Source: an uncultured Eubacteriales bacterium (GTDB lineage: Bacteria; Bacillota; Clostridia; Oscillospirales; Oscillospiraceae). Taken from it: a stretch of DNA of 6,966 bases. The DNA lies in the NCBI GenBank assembly GCA_900544945.1, contig UQXG01000118.1, forward strand, positions 1 to 6,966, given 5' to 3'. The notes beneath the pieces were generated by a model. It did not search any database. It was not told where the DNA came from and saw nothing but the letters and a program-made list of their open reading frames with translations. Positions within the stretch are counted from its first letter, which is position 1, and every line of letters begins with the position of its first letter. The position numbers and the translations under genes were made by a program. Shown here piece after piece: positions 1-6,356 of the stretch.

Positions 1-14
1 CCGTGAAACGGCAG

Positions 15-39
15 AATAAAATGATGAAATCATTTTATT
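15..39 (-). terminator. Possible terminator hairpin after the VanW-type gene
   Basis: AATAAAATGAT (15-25) and ATCATTTTATT (29-39) pair perfectly over 11 bp around a GAA loop, starting 14 bases past the TGA stop on the minus strand. The stem is almost all A-T, and no separate T-run follows, so it is a poor match to a standard intrinsic terminator. The right part of the stem supplies the only U-rich stretch. A second small stem, CCGT-GAA-ACGG (1-11), follows immediately and is cut close by the window edge. Confidence 0.35.
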
Positions 40-53
40 AAGAAATAGTATTA

Positions 54-2258
54 TCAGGCAGCTTCCCAGCCGTTCTCCCAGTCGGGGGAGGTGGACTCGG
101 TGGGTGCTTCGGTTGGCGCTTCCGTGGTTTCCGTGGTGGCCTCCGTGGTTTCCTCGGTGGTTTCCTCCGGCGGGATGTCCACGATCTGGGCAATCTGGCG
201 GCTCAGAGCCGCGTAGGTGGTGGTAGCCACATAGTCCGAGCCGATGCGGGCGTTGGTGGTGCGGTTGTAGCGGACGGTGTAGCTCTTAGTCTGGTAGCCG
301 TCCCGGCCTTCCCGGATCACATCGCCCTGCTCGTGGCCTTCCTCGTGACCGTAGGGGAACTTCACGAACTCGTTTTCCGCCTTGATGGTCTGAGTGATCT
401 CGGAGCCCAGCATCCGATAATAATCCCGATCCTCGGTGCCGGAAATGCTGATGCGCACATAGCCGCCGGAATACTGGGCGTTGATGCGAACGGGGTACTT
501 GAGGTTATTCTGCAATCTCAGACCGGTGTCCGCGTCCAGGCCGCTGCCGATGTAGCTGGGCATCTGGGCAAGGCCGGAACGGGAGGTGACGGTCAGATCG
601 GACAGAAGTGCCGCGCAGTACAGGGTAGAGCTGACCTGAGCCAGACCGCCGCCCTGGGTGTCGTCCAGACCCGTGTCCTCGGGTGCGGACTTGTAGCCGG
701 AGCCGACCACGGCGGAGAAGGACAGGCTCTCTCCCGGATTCAGCACCCGGCCGTCCAGTGCCTGACAGGCCTGACGAAGGTTGTAGTTGCGGTTATCGTT
801 GCCGTCCCCCCGGGTCTGGTATTCTCCCAGGGTGTCCTTGAAGAAGGAATCCGCCCCCAGCAGATCCGGCTCGATGTATTCCATGGGAATCCGGATCTCG
901 TCTCCGTCCTTGGCATCGGCCAGCAGCTTTTTGGCTTTCTCCAGGTCGAAGCCATAGCCGTAGGAACCGGCAACGGCGGTTCCGGAGACATTCACGGAAG
1001 CGTTCACCGGGGCAATATAAAATTCCTTATAGACCTTTTCCAGATCGATGGGATCCGGCTCCCGGAGAATCTCCACATTCTCCACGGTGACCTGGAACTG
1101 CCGCTGGCTGTAGGCATCCAGCACCAGGTTGTAGACCTCGTCCGGGTCAAAGCCCACGCCGGGCTTGCCCAGCTGGATGACCAGGGTCTGGCAGGGGGCG
1201 TTCTTGTCGAATTTGTCCGCGGACAGCTCCGGCTGAGTGCCCTCCAGACCGTAGGTGGTCTGCGCCAGGGTGCTTCCGGCATTGCCGGACTTTTCGGAAA
1301 GGAATTTCTTGATATTATCGGTTTTCAGGTTCAGGTGGGGGAGCAGGCTGATGTAGTGAGGCTCGGTTTTGGAGGCCTTGTAAATGGCGTCCCGCTCGGC
1401 CTGAGTGCCTGCCCGTCCGTACTGATAGGCCTCTTCCACAGCGGTGGCCACGTTCAGGGAAGCGCCGGAGTCCTTGGGGGACAGCAGCAGCTCGGTGCCC
1501 GCCAGGTCGATGACCATGTTCTGGGTTTCATAGCTGTCGCCTACGGCCTCGCTCAGGGCTTCCATGGCTTCCTTTTGCGTCATGCCGCCTACATTTACGT
1601 CGCCGATGTAGACGTTGTTCAGAATCTTGCCATGATAGGGATCCCCCGCGCTGCGGACGAACAGCAGAATCACGAACACAATGAGCATGACGGCCAGGGC
1701 GCACAGAGCGGCCAGCACCAGCTTCTTGTTCTGCTCGTAGAATTCCAGCACCTCGGCCATCCACTGGGGACGGTCGCCGGAGGCCTTGGGGACTTCCTCC
1801 GGGGTATCCGGCAGCACCTCGTCCTGCTCCGGCTCCAGAATGTGCCGACGGTGGGAAACCGGCTTGCCGGTGATTTTCCGGAAGGCGTCCTCGATCTGCC
1901 AATCTTCGGCGGCAGGATCAGCGGGCGGCTCCGGCTGAGCCGTGGCGGCAGGCTTTTTCGGTACCCGGTTGGGCACCGGGTCGGCCTTGGGTGCTTCCTC
2001 GGTCAGATTGTCGAAATCCAGATTCAGCTCATCTTCCGCCGGGAAGGCCTCCTGGGCGATATCCTCGGCGGGGAAAGCCTCCTCAGCGGGAAAAGCGTCC
2101 TCGGCGGGGAGGGCATCCCCATCCAGGGGCAGCTCCCGGGCGGTACGTTCGGCCCGGGGCTTCTTGCCAGACTTCCGGGTCAGATCCCGGTAGGCCTTTT
2201 CAATCTCCCGTTCCTCCTCCCGATGGGGTCGGGGGCTGGAAAATTTTCCTTGTGACAT
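54..2258 (-). CDS. VanW/YoaR-type membrane-anchored envelope protein, atypical VanW core
   Basis: A 734-residue protein of unconfirmed function. Residues 1-178 are charged and rich in Pro, Glu and Ala, with no signal peptide. A single hydrophobic segment (180-201), preceded by KK, predicts an N-inside, C-outside protein. Outside the membrane come modules resembling the putative peptidoglycan-binding domain of YoaR proteins: NVYIGDVNVGGMT from 215, and G-x-GFD segments near 367-382 and 434-449. A VanW domain spans about 490-595 (DGRVLNPGESLSFSAVVG, then GGGLAQVSSTLY at 536-547). A further extracellular domain (about 600-695) and a Thr/Glu/Pro-rich tail (696-728) complete it. The Cys and His usual in the VanW core are absent. 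VanW proteins are named after a vancomycin-resistance cluster gene but are widespread, so no resistance role is implied. The ATG at 2258 is supported by AGGAGG at 2272-2267, eight bases upstream. The gene has its own promoter and is probably monocistronic. Confidence 0.92.
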   Translation of the reverse strand: MSQGKFSSPRPHREEEREIEKAYRDLTRKSGKKPRAERTARELPLDGDALPAEDAFPAEEAFPAEDIAQEAFPAEDELNLDFDNLTEEAPKADPVPNRVPKKPAATAQPEPPADPAAEDWQIEDAFRKITGKPVSHRRHILEPEQDEVLPDTPEEVPKASGDRPQWMAEVLEFYEQNKKLVLAALCALAVMLIVFVILLFVRSAGDPYHGKILNNVYIGDVNVGGMTQKEAMEALSEAVGDSYETQNMVIDLAGTELLLSPKDSGASLNVATAVEEAYQYGRAGTQAERDAIYKASKTEPHYISLLPHLNLKTDNIKKFLSEKSGNAGSTLAQTTYGLEGTQPELSADKFDKNAPCQTLVIQLGKPGVGFDPDEVYNLVLDAYSQRQFQVTVENVEILREPDPIDLEKVYKEFYIAPVNASVNVSGTAVAGSYGYGFDLEKAKKLLADAKDGDEIRIPMEYIEPDLLGADSFFKDTLGEYQTRGDGNDNRNYNLRQACQALDGRVLNPGESLSFSAVVGSGYKSAPEDTGLDDTQGGGLAQVSSTLYCAALLSDLTVTSRSGLAQMPSYIGSGLDADTGLRLQNNLKYPVRINAQYSGGYVRISISGTEDRDYYRMLGSEITQTIKAENEFVKFPYGHEEGHEQGDVIREGRDGYQTKSYTVRYNRTTNARIGSDYVATTTYAALSRQIAQIVDIPPEETTEETTEATTETTEAPTEAPTESTSPDWENGWEAA
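2031..2114 (-). repeat. In-gene repeat encoding AFPAED units
   Basis: Within the VanW-type gene, 18-base units encode ALPAED, AFPAEE and AFPAED in tandem (residues 49-66), then IAQE, then another AFPAED (71-76). The DNA copies differ mainly at third codon positions, so the peptide is better conserved than the DNA. It forms an acidic, probably disordered cytoplasmic segment. Copy number may vary between strains. Confidence 0.8.
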
Positions 2259-2293
2259 AATAGATTCCTCCTCTTTGAGGGATAATTTGCAAT

Positions 2294-2321
2294 ATTATAG
2301 CATATTTCCGGAGAAATGCAA
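2294..2321 (-). promoter_or_regulatory. Sigma-A-type extended -10 promoter for the VanW-type gene
   Basis: On the minus strand, TTGCAT (2321-2316) and TATAAT (2299-2294) are separated by 16 bases. TGC stands directly before the -10 box, giving the extended -10 form TGnTATAAT. Initiation would fall near 2287, leaving a leader of about 29 bases that contains AGGAGG. The spacer holds a nearly symmetric ATTTCTCCGGAAAT (2317-2304), which could be an operator or chance. The site is called from sequence only. Confidence 0.75.
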
Positions 2322-2362
2322 CGCTCATCATAATTATTTAACATTTGATCCGGCGTTTCTTA

Positions 2363-2582
2363 AGGAAGCTCTGATGAAATCGGCAAGAGCTGGCAGCGAG
2401 AGATTTTGTTCTCAGGCAAGGTTTGGAAAAGGTCGGAATACTTTGTGTACCCGCAAGGGGTATGCCGCATCCGTAAGCCAGCTTCGCTGGCAACGGCTGC
2501 GCTATATTTCCCATTTTTCAAACCGCAGACTGGGGGCAAAAGATCCGCTATCCAGCCGCAGACGATTTATTCAGAGTTTCCT
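2363..2582. mobile_element. Fold-back MITE-like element with imperfect terminal inverted repeats and flanking TA
   Basis: A 220-base non-coding element fills most of the gap between mfd and the VanW-type gene. Its left end reads AGGAAGCTCTGATGAAATCG. The right end, read on the minus strand, is AGGAAACTCTGAATAAATCG, matching at 17 of 20 positions. Both ends are flanked by TA (2361-2362 and 2583-2584), as expected for target duplication by Tc1/mariner/IS630-type transposases. Similarity between the arms continues inward, for example GGTTTGGAAAA against GGTTTGAAAAA. Near the centre is a perfect 6-bp hairpin, GCCAGC-TTC-GCTGGC (2477-2491). The whole element could therefore fold into one long imperfect stem. 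It encodes no recognisable protein. The mfd TAA stop uses the flanking TA plus the element's terminal base. A conserved structured RNA is an alternative. The two-base duplication alone is weak evidence of transposition. Confidence 0.6.
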
Positions 2583-5500
2583 TATGAATGACAGAAGCCC
2601 CGGTAGCGGTCGATGAAGACCTTGCTCTGCTTCAGGCTGTCCACCCCGGCGGCCAGCTTCAGCCGCAGGGTAGGCTCCTTGGCGGCGGCCAGGAAGGTCA
2701 CCCGGCTGCTGTAATCCGGGTCGGCGCACAGGGCGCTGACCGCCTCGAAGTTCAGGCTGGTCAGAGTGAAGAGTACGTCGCCGGCCTTCTGCTTAATGTC
2801 CTTGATGCTGACCTCCTTGGCCTTGGCTCGAAGCAGGGCAATGTCGATGAGGTTGAGAACCCCTCTCGGCGGCTCGCCGTACCGATCCACAATTTCGTCC
2901 AGCAGATCGTCCGCGTCCTCCTGGTTGCGGATGGCGGCCATCCGCCGGTACAGATCCATCCGTTCCTCGCCCCGGGACACATAATTCTTGTCCACGTTGG
3001 CGGTGACGTTCAGGTCGGCGGTGCATTCCGGCGCCTTGGGAGCGGCACCCTGCTCTTCGAGAACCGCCTCATCCAGCAGCTTCAGATACATGTCATAGCC
3101 CACGCTCATCATGTGGCCGGACTGCTCGGAGCCCAGCAGATTGCCGGCACCCCGGATTTCCAGATCCCGCATGGCGATCTTGAAGCCGGAGCCGAACTCG
3201 GCGAAATCCCGGATGGCACTCAGCCGCTTTTCCGCAATTTCCGTCAGATTCTTGTCCGGGCGGTAGGTGAAGTAGGCGTAGGCGTGACGGGTGGAGCGGC
3301 CAACCCGTCCCCGCAGCTGATGAAGCTGGCTCAGGCCAAACCGGTCGGCGTTTTCAATAATCAGGGTGTTGGCGTTGGGAATGTCCAGGCCGGTCTCGAT
3401 GATGGTGGTGCACACCAGCACCTGAATGTCCCCGTCGGTCATGGCCTGCATCACGTCACCCAAAGCGTCCTCACCCATCTGGCCGTGGGCCACGCCGATA
3501 CGAAGACCTGGAATCCGCCGCTGGAGGGCGCTTGCGCATTGATCGATGGTTTCCGTCCGGTTATGGAGGTAATAGACCTGACCGCCCCGCTCCACCTCCC
3601 GGCGGATGGCATCGTCAATGACGGCGTTGTTGTGCTCCAGGACGAAGGTCTGCACCGGGTACCGGTCTGCGGGGGGTTCCTCAATGGTGGACATATCCCG
3701 AATGCCGGACAGAGCCATATTCAGGGTTCTGGGAATGGGGGTGGCGGACAGGGTCAGCACATCCACCCCCTTGGACATTTCCTTCAGACGCTCCTTGTGG
3801 GTCACGCCGAATCGCTGCTCCTCGTCAATGACCAGCAGCCCCAAGTCCTTGAACTGGACGCTTTTTTGCAGCAGCTTGTGGGTGCCGATGATCAGATCCA
3901 CAGAGCCCGCCGCCAGATTGCGCAGGGTTTGCTGCTGCTGTTTGGGGGTGCGGAACCGGCTGAGCACGTCAATGTTCACCGGGAAGCCCCGGAACCGGGC
4001 TACAGCGGTGGTGTAGTGCTGCTGGGCAAGCACCGTGGTGGGCACGAGAATGGCCACCTGCTTGCCGTCCATCACGGCTTTCATCACCGCCCGCAGAGCC
4101 ACCTCCGTTTTGCCGAAGCCCACGTCGCCGCAGAGCAGCCGATCCATGGGAGTGGGGGACTCCATATCCCGCTTGATGTCTGCGATACAGCGCAGCTGGT
4201 CGTCGGTTTCCGGGTAGGGGAAGTTGTCCTCAAATTCCTTCTGCCAGGGGGAGTCGGCGGCGAAGGCGAAGCCCGGCTGACGCTTCCGGGCGGCGTAGAG
4301 CTGAATCAGTTCCCCGGCCATATCCTTGGCGGCCTTCCGAGCCTTGGCCTTGGTCTTCTGCCAGGCATCGGAGCCGATCTTATTTAGCCGGACATTGCTG
4401 TCCTCGCTGCCGCCGCCGATGTATTTGCTCACCAGATCCAGCTGGGTGGCGGGGACAAACAGGGTGTCGCTGCCCTGGTAGGCGATTTTGATATAGTCCT
4501 TCACCGCATTGTCTACTTTGATCTGCTCCATGGCCACGAACCGGCCGATGCCGTAGTTTTCGTGAACCACCAGATCGCCGGGGGTCAGATCGGTGAAGGC
4601 GCTGAGCTTCTGCCGGTTGGTGGAGCCGGTTTTCTTCCTGGGAGCGGCCTTTTTCTTGACTTCCCCACGGGAGAGCAGCTGGCCTTCGGTGAGAATGGCC
4701 AGATGGCTCAGGGGATACTCCATGCCATAGGGCAGACTGCCGTCGGTGAGCAGAATCTGTCCGGGACTCGGCAGGGTGGTCAGGGGAATGCAGATAAAAG
4801 AGGACAAATTTTTGCCCCGGAGCATTTCCTGCAAAAGCTCCGCCCGCCGCCGGGTGCCGCAGAGCACCAGAGAACCGAATTCCTGCTTCTGGTAGTGCTG
4901 CAAATCCGAGGCGGCGGTGTCCAGATTGCCGCCGTAGCCCGGCAGCTGCTTGGCGGTCATGGGATACAGCTGCTTGGGCGGGCAATCCTCAGGATAGGAG
5001 GCTCCGCCGAAGGTATCGAAGAACAGCACCGTCTTGTTTTTCAGCCCGGCGCAGAAATCCTCCCACTGGCACACATAGTCGCAAAGCTCCCCGGCCACCA
5101 GACCGGCTTGCAGGAGGCTGTCCAGCTGCATCCCCATCTCGTCACTGCGGCTTCGGGCGGCACGGTGCAGGCTCGATTGGTCACAGAGCACCACCAGGGC
5201 ATCTTCCGGAATGTAGTCGGCTGCGGTGGCCATTTCCGGATAAATCAGAGCCATATACCGGTCGGAAGCCGGATTGTGCAGGCTATTTTCGTATTTCTCT
5301 AAGTCCCGGCTGAGAGTGGTGACGAGAAGCTCGTTGACGTTTTTTCGCCGTTTCTGCCGGGCGATCAGATTTGTCAGGTCGTGGCATAGGCCGCCCAGCC
5401 CTCTGGGGTGGAGCCCGGGTTGGGTCTCGCCTACGGGCAGGACGGTGACGCATTCCGTGTTCTCGTTCCGCCGCTGGGTCTGGGGGTCAAAATAGCCCAT

Positions 5501-6106
5501 GGTATCCAGCTCATCGCCGAAGAACTCCGCCCGGATGGGCTGGTCATTTGCCGGGGAGAAGATGTCCAGGATTCCGCCCCGGAGGGCGAACTGTCCCGGC
5601 CCTTCCACCATGCCGCAGCGGCTGTAGCCCGCGGCCACCAGCCGGGCGGTCAAATCGTCCATGGAATATTCCTTGCCAATTTCCAGCCGGAAGGAAGCTT
5701 CCTTCAGGATTGCCGGAGGCATGGTGCGAAGGCTCATAGACTCCCAGCTCATAATCTGAATGGGGGTGCGCCCCTGACACAGATCATAGAGCTGACGAAG
5801 CCGCTTCTGCTCCCAGGAACGGGACACCACGGCGGCATCGTAGAGGGTCAGTTCCCGGCCGGGCAGAATCGGCACATCCGCTTCCAGAAAGCTCTTCAGC
5901 TCTTCCTGAAGCCGCCGGGCGGCAATGTCGTCCTGACACAGGAGCACCATGGGTCTCCCCAGCTCCCGGCAGAGCCCGGCTAAGATATGGCTCCGGTTAA
6001 TTTGGCCGATGCCGGTGATGGCAATGTTTTCTCCCTGCCGGAGGCTTTCCAGAGCCCCGGTGTATTCGGGCATTTTTTTCAGCAGGGAAAACAGCTGTTC
6101 GATCAT
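2582..6106 (-). CDS. mfd: Transcription-repair coupling factor Mfd
   Basis: ATP-dependent DNA translocase that pushes stalled RNA polymerase off DNA lesions and recruits UvrA for nucleotide excision repair. The 1174 residues match full-length Mfd. The N-terminal UvrB-like module shows EGPGQFALRGGILDIF around 168-183 (Arg176-Gly-Gly). The RNA polymerase-interacting domain begins near 505 (LTPGDLVVHENYGIGRF) and runs to about 575. The translocase core has Walker A GDVGFGKT (660-667, Lys666), DEEQ (761-764), SATPIPRT (from 787) and QLRGRVGR (930-937). The coupling segment DLEIRGAGNLLG contains Arg985. The C-terminal TRCF domain is at about 1030-1130, with DLYRRM near 1053. The ATG at 6106-6104 has GAGGTG at 6117-6112, five bases upstream. 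The TAA stop at 2584-2582 overlaps the right edge of a repeat element. I see no frameshift or missing motif. No strong sigma-A promoter is visible in the upstream gap, so transcription may come from pth or from a weak site. Confidence 0.98.
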   Translation of the reverse strand: MIEQLFSLLKKMPEYTGALESLRQGENIAITGIGQINRSHILAGLCRELGRPMVLLCQDDIAARRLQEELKSFLEADVPILPGRELTLYDAAVVSRSWEQKRLRQLYDLCQGRTPIQIMSWESMSLRTMPPAILKEASFRLEIGKEYSMDDLTARLVAAGYSRCGMVEGPGQFALRGGILDIFSPANDQPIRAEFFGDELDTMGYFDPQTQRRNENTECVTVLPVGETQPGLHPRGLGGLCHDLTNLIARQKRRKNVNELLVTTLSRDLEKYENSLHNPASDRYMALIYPEMATAADYIPEDALVVLCDQSSLHRAARSRSDEMGMQLDSLLQAGLVAGELCDYVCQWEDFCAGLKNKTVLFFDTFGGASYPEDCPPKQLYPMTAKQLPGYGGNLDTAASDLQHYQKQEFGSLVLCGTRRRAELLQEMLRGKNLSSFICIPLTTLPSPGQILLTDGSLPYGMEYPLSHLAILTEGQLLSRGEVKKKAAPRKKTGSTNRQKLSAFTDLTPGDLVVHENYGIGRFVAMEQIKVDNAVKDYIKIAYQGSDTLFVPATQLDLVSKYIGGGSEDSNVRLNKIGSDAWQKTKAKARKAAKDMAGELIQLYAARKRQPGFAFAADSPWQKEFEDNFPYPETDDQLRCIADIKRDMESPTPMDRLLCGDVGFGKTEVALRAVMKAVMDGKQVAILVPTTVLAQQHYTTAVARFRGFPVNIDVLSRFRTPKQQQQTLRNLAAGSVDLIIGTHKLLQKSVQFKDLGLLVIDEEQRFGVTHKERLKEMSKGVDVLTLSATPIPRTLNMALSGIRDMSTIEEPPADRYPVQTFVLEHNNAVIDDAIRREVERGGQVYYLHNRTETIDQCASALQRRIPGLRIGVAHGQMGEDALGDVMQAMTDGDIQVLVCTTIIETGLDIPNANTLIIENADRFGLSQLHQLRGRVGRSTRHAYAYFTYRPDKNLTEIAEKRLSAIRDFAEFGSGFKIAMRDLEIRGAGNLLGSEQSGHMMSVGYDMYLKLLDEAVLEEQGAAPKAPECTADLNVTANVDKNYVSRGEERMDLYRRMAAIRNQEDADDLLDEIVDRYGEPPRGVLNLIDIALLRAKAKEVSIKDIKQKAGDVLFTLTSLNFEAVSALCADPDYSSRVTFLAAAKEPTLRLKLAAGVDSLKQSKVFIDRYRGFCHS

Positions 6107-6138
6107 TTCTTCACCTCATTTTTCGGAACGCGGCAACG

Positions 6139-6165
6139 CGGAAAGAGAAGTTTCTTCTCTTTCCG
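6139..6165. repeat. Perfect 12-bp hairpin upstream of the mfd ribosome binding site
   Basis: CGGAAAGAGAAG (6139-6150) is separated by TTT from its exact reverse complement (6154-6165). If transcribed with mfd, the stem ends 21 bases before the GAGGTG site. The bases after the stem on the minus strand are CGTTGCCGCG, not a T-run, so it does not look like an intrinsic terminator. It could be a leader structure, an RNA-processing site or part of a dispersed repeat. Confidence 0.7.
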
Positions 6166-6183
6166 TGAGTTTGAAAAATACAA

Positions 6184-6210
6184 ATTCCAGAGAATTACAA
6201 AGACTGGAAT
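6184..6210. repeat. Inverted repeat with 7-bp arms in the pth-mfd gap
   Basis: ATTCCAG (6184-6190) and CTGGAAT (6204-6210) are inverted copies with a 13-base spacer. It lies between the GC-rich repeat pair and the 12-bp hairpin. It could be a protein-binding site or a weak stem; arms this short can arise by chance in AT-rich sequence. Confidence 0.4.
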
Positions 6211-6234
6211 CTATGCGATTTTTTACGATAAAAG

Positions 6235-6323
6235 TGTAGGGGCGGCCAATGGCCGCCCGAAAAAGAGCGGTTTTGCGCATAACAAATGACAGAATTCTCG
6301 GGCGGCCAATGGCCGCCCCTACA
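6235..6323. repeat. Inverted pair of GC-rich palindromes (REP/MITE-like)
   Basis: Two 26-base arms, 6235-6260 and 6298-6323, are inverted copies that differ only at the centre. Each arm contains the near-palindrome GGGCGGCCAATGGCCGCCC (6240-6258 and 6300-6318), with 8-bp stems and an AAT loop, and each ends outward with CTACA/TGTAG. The 37 bases between the arms are AT-richer. The unit can form two small hairpins or one 26-bp stem. No clear target duplication flanks it. From memory, similar GGGCGGCCA/TTGGCCGCCC units recur in intergenic regions of gut Clostridia, which suggests a dispersed repeat. Neither hairpin is followed directly by a T-run on the minus strand, so a standard terminator is not supported. 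Confidence 0.8.
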
Positions 6324-6336
6324 TTCCATTTCGGGG

Positions 6337-6350
6337 AAATGAATTCATTT
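6337..6350. repeat. Perfect 14-base palindrome after pth
   Basis: AAATGAATTCATTT is exactly self-complementary and begins seven bases past the pth stop codon on the minus strand. It has no spacer or loop, so it resembles a two-fold-symmetric protein site more than an RNA hairpin. No T-run follows it, which argues against a terminator. Function is unknown. Confidence 0.45.
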
Positions 6351-6356
6351 ATGGGG

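Noticed and set aside
333..2255. 640-codon open frame on the plus strand, antisense to the VanW-type gene
   Set aside because: It is an exact mirror of a gene with clear domains, promoter and ribosome binding site. Its translation is low-complexity (Gly, Leu, Val, Gln, His) with no recognisable family. GC-rich codon use commonly leaves the antisense frame open.
54..2258. VanW similarity as evidence of vancomycin resistance
   Set aside because: There is no VanA/B ligase, VanH, VanX or VanRS gene in the window, and VanW-domain proteins are widespread in bacteria without glycopeptide resistance.
2275..2616. 113-codon plus-strand frame across the repeat element
   Set aside because: It starts inside the promoter/leader of the VanW-type gene, runs through the fold-back element and ends within mfd. 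It has no convincing ribosome binding site or known domain.
2588..4387. 599-codon open frame on the plus strand, antisense to mfd
   Set aside because: It lies opposite the conserved translocase and TRCF domains of Mfd, has no recognisable motif and is explained by the same antisense effect.
6170..6260. Sigma-A promoter for mfd in the AT-rich part of the gap
   Set aside because: The best pair on the minus strand (TTGTAA with TATTTT) has only a 14-base spacer. No other pair has acceptable boxes and spacing.
6235..6323. GC palindromes as Rho-independent terminators for pth
   Set aside because: The stems are strong, but on the minus strand the first is followed by GAGAATTC and the second by CTACACTTTT. 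Neither has the immediate U-tract expected, and the paired inverted arrangement fits a repeat better.
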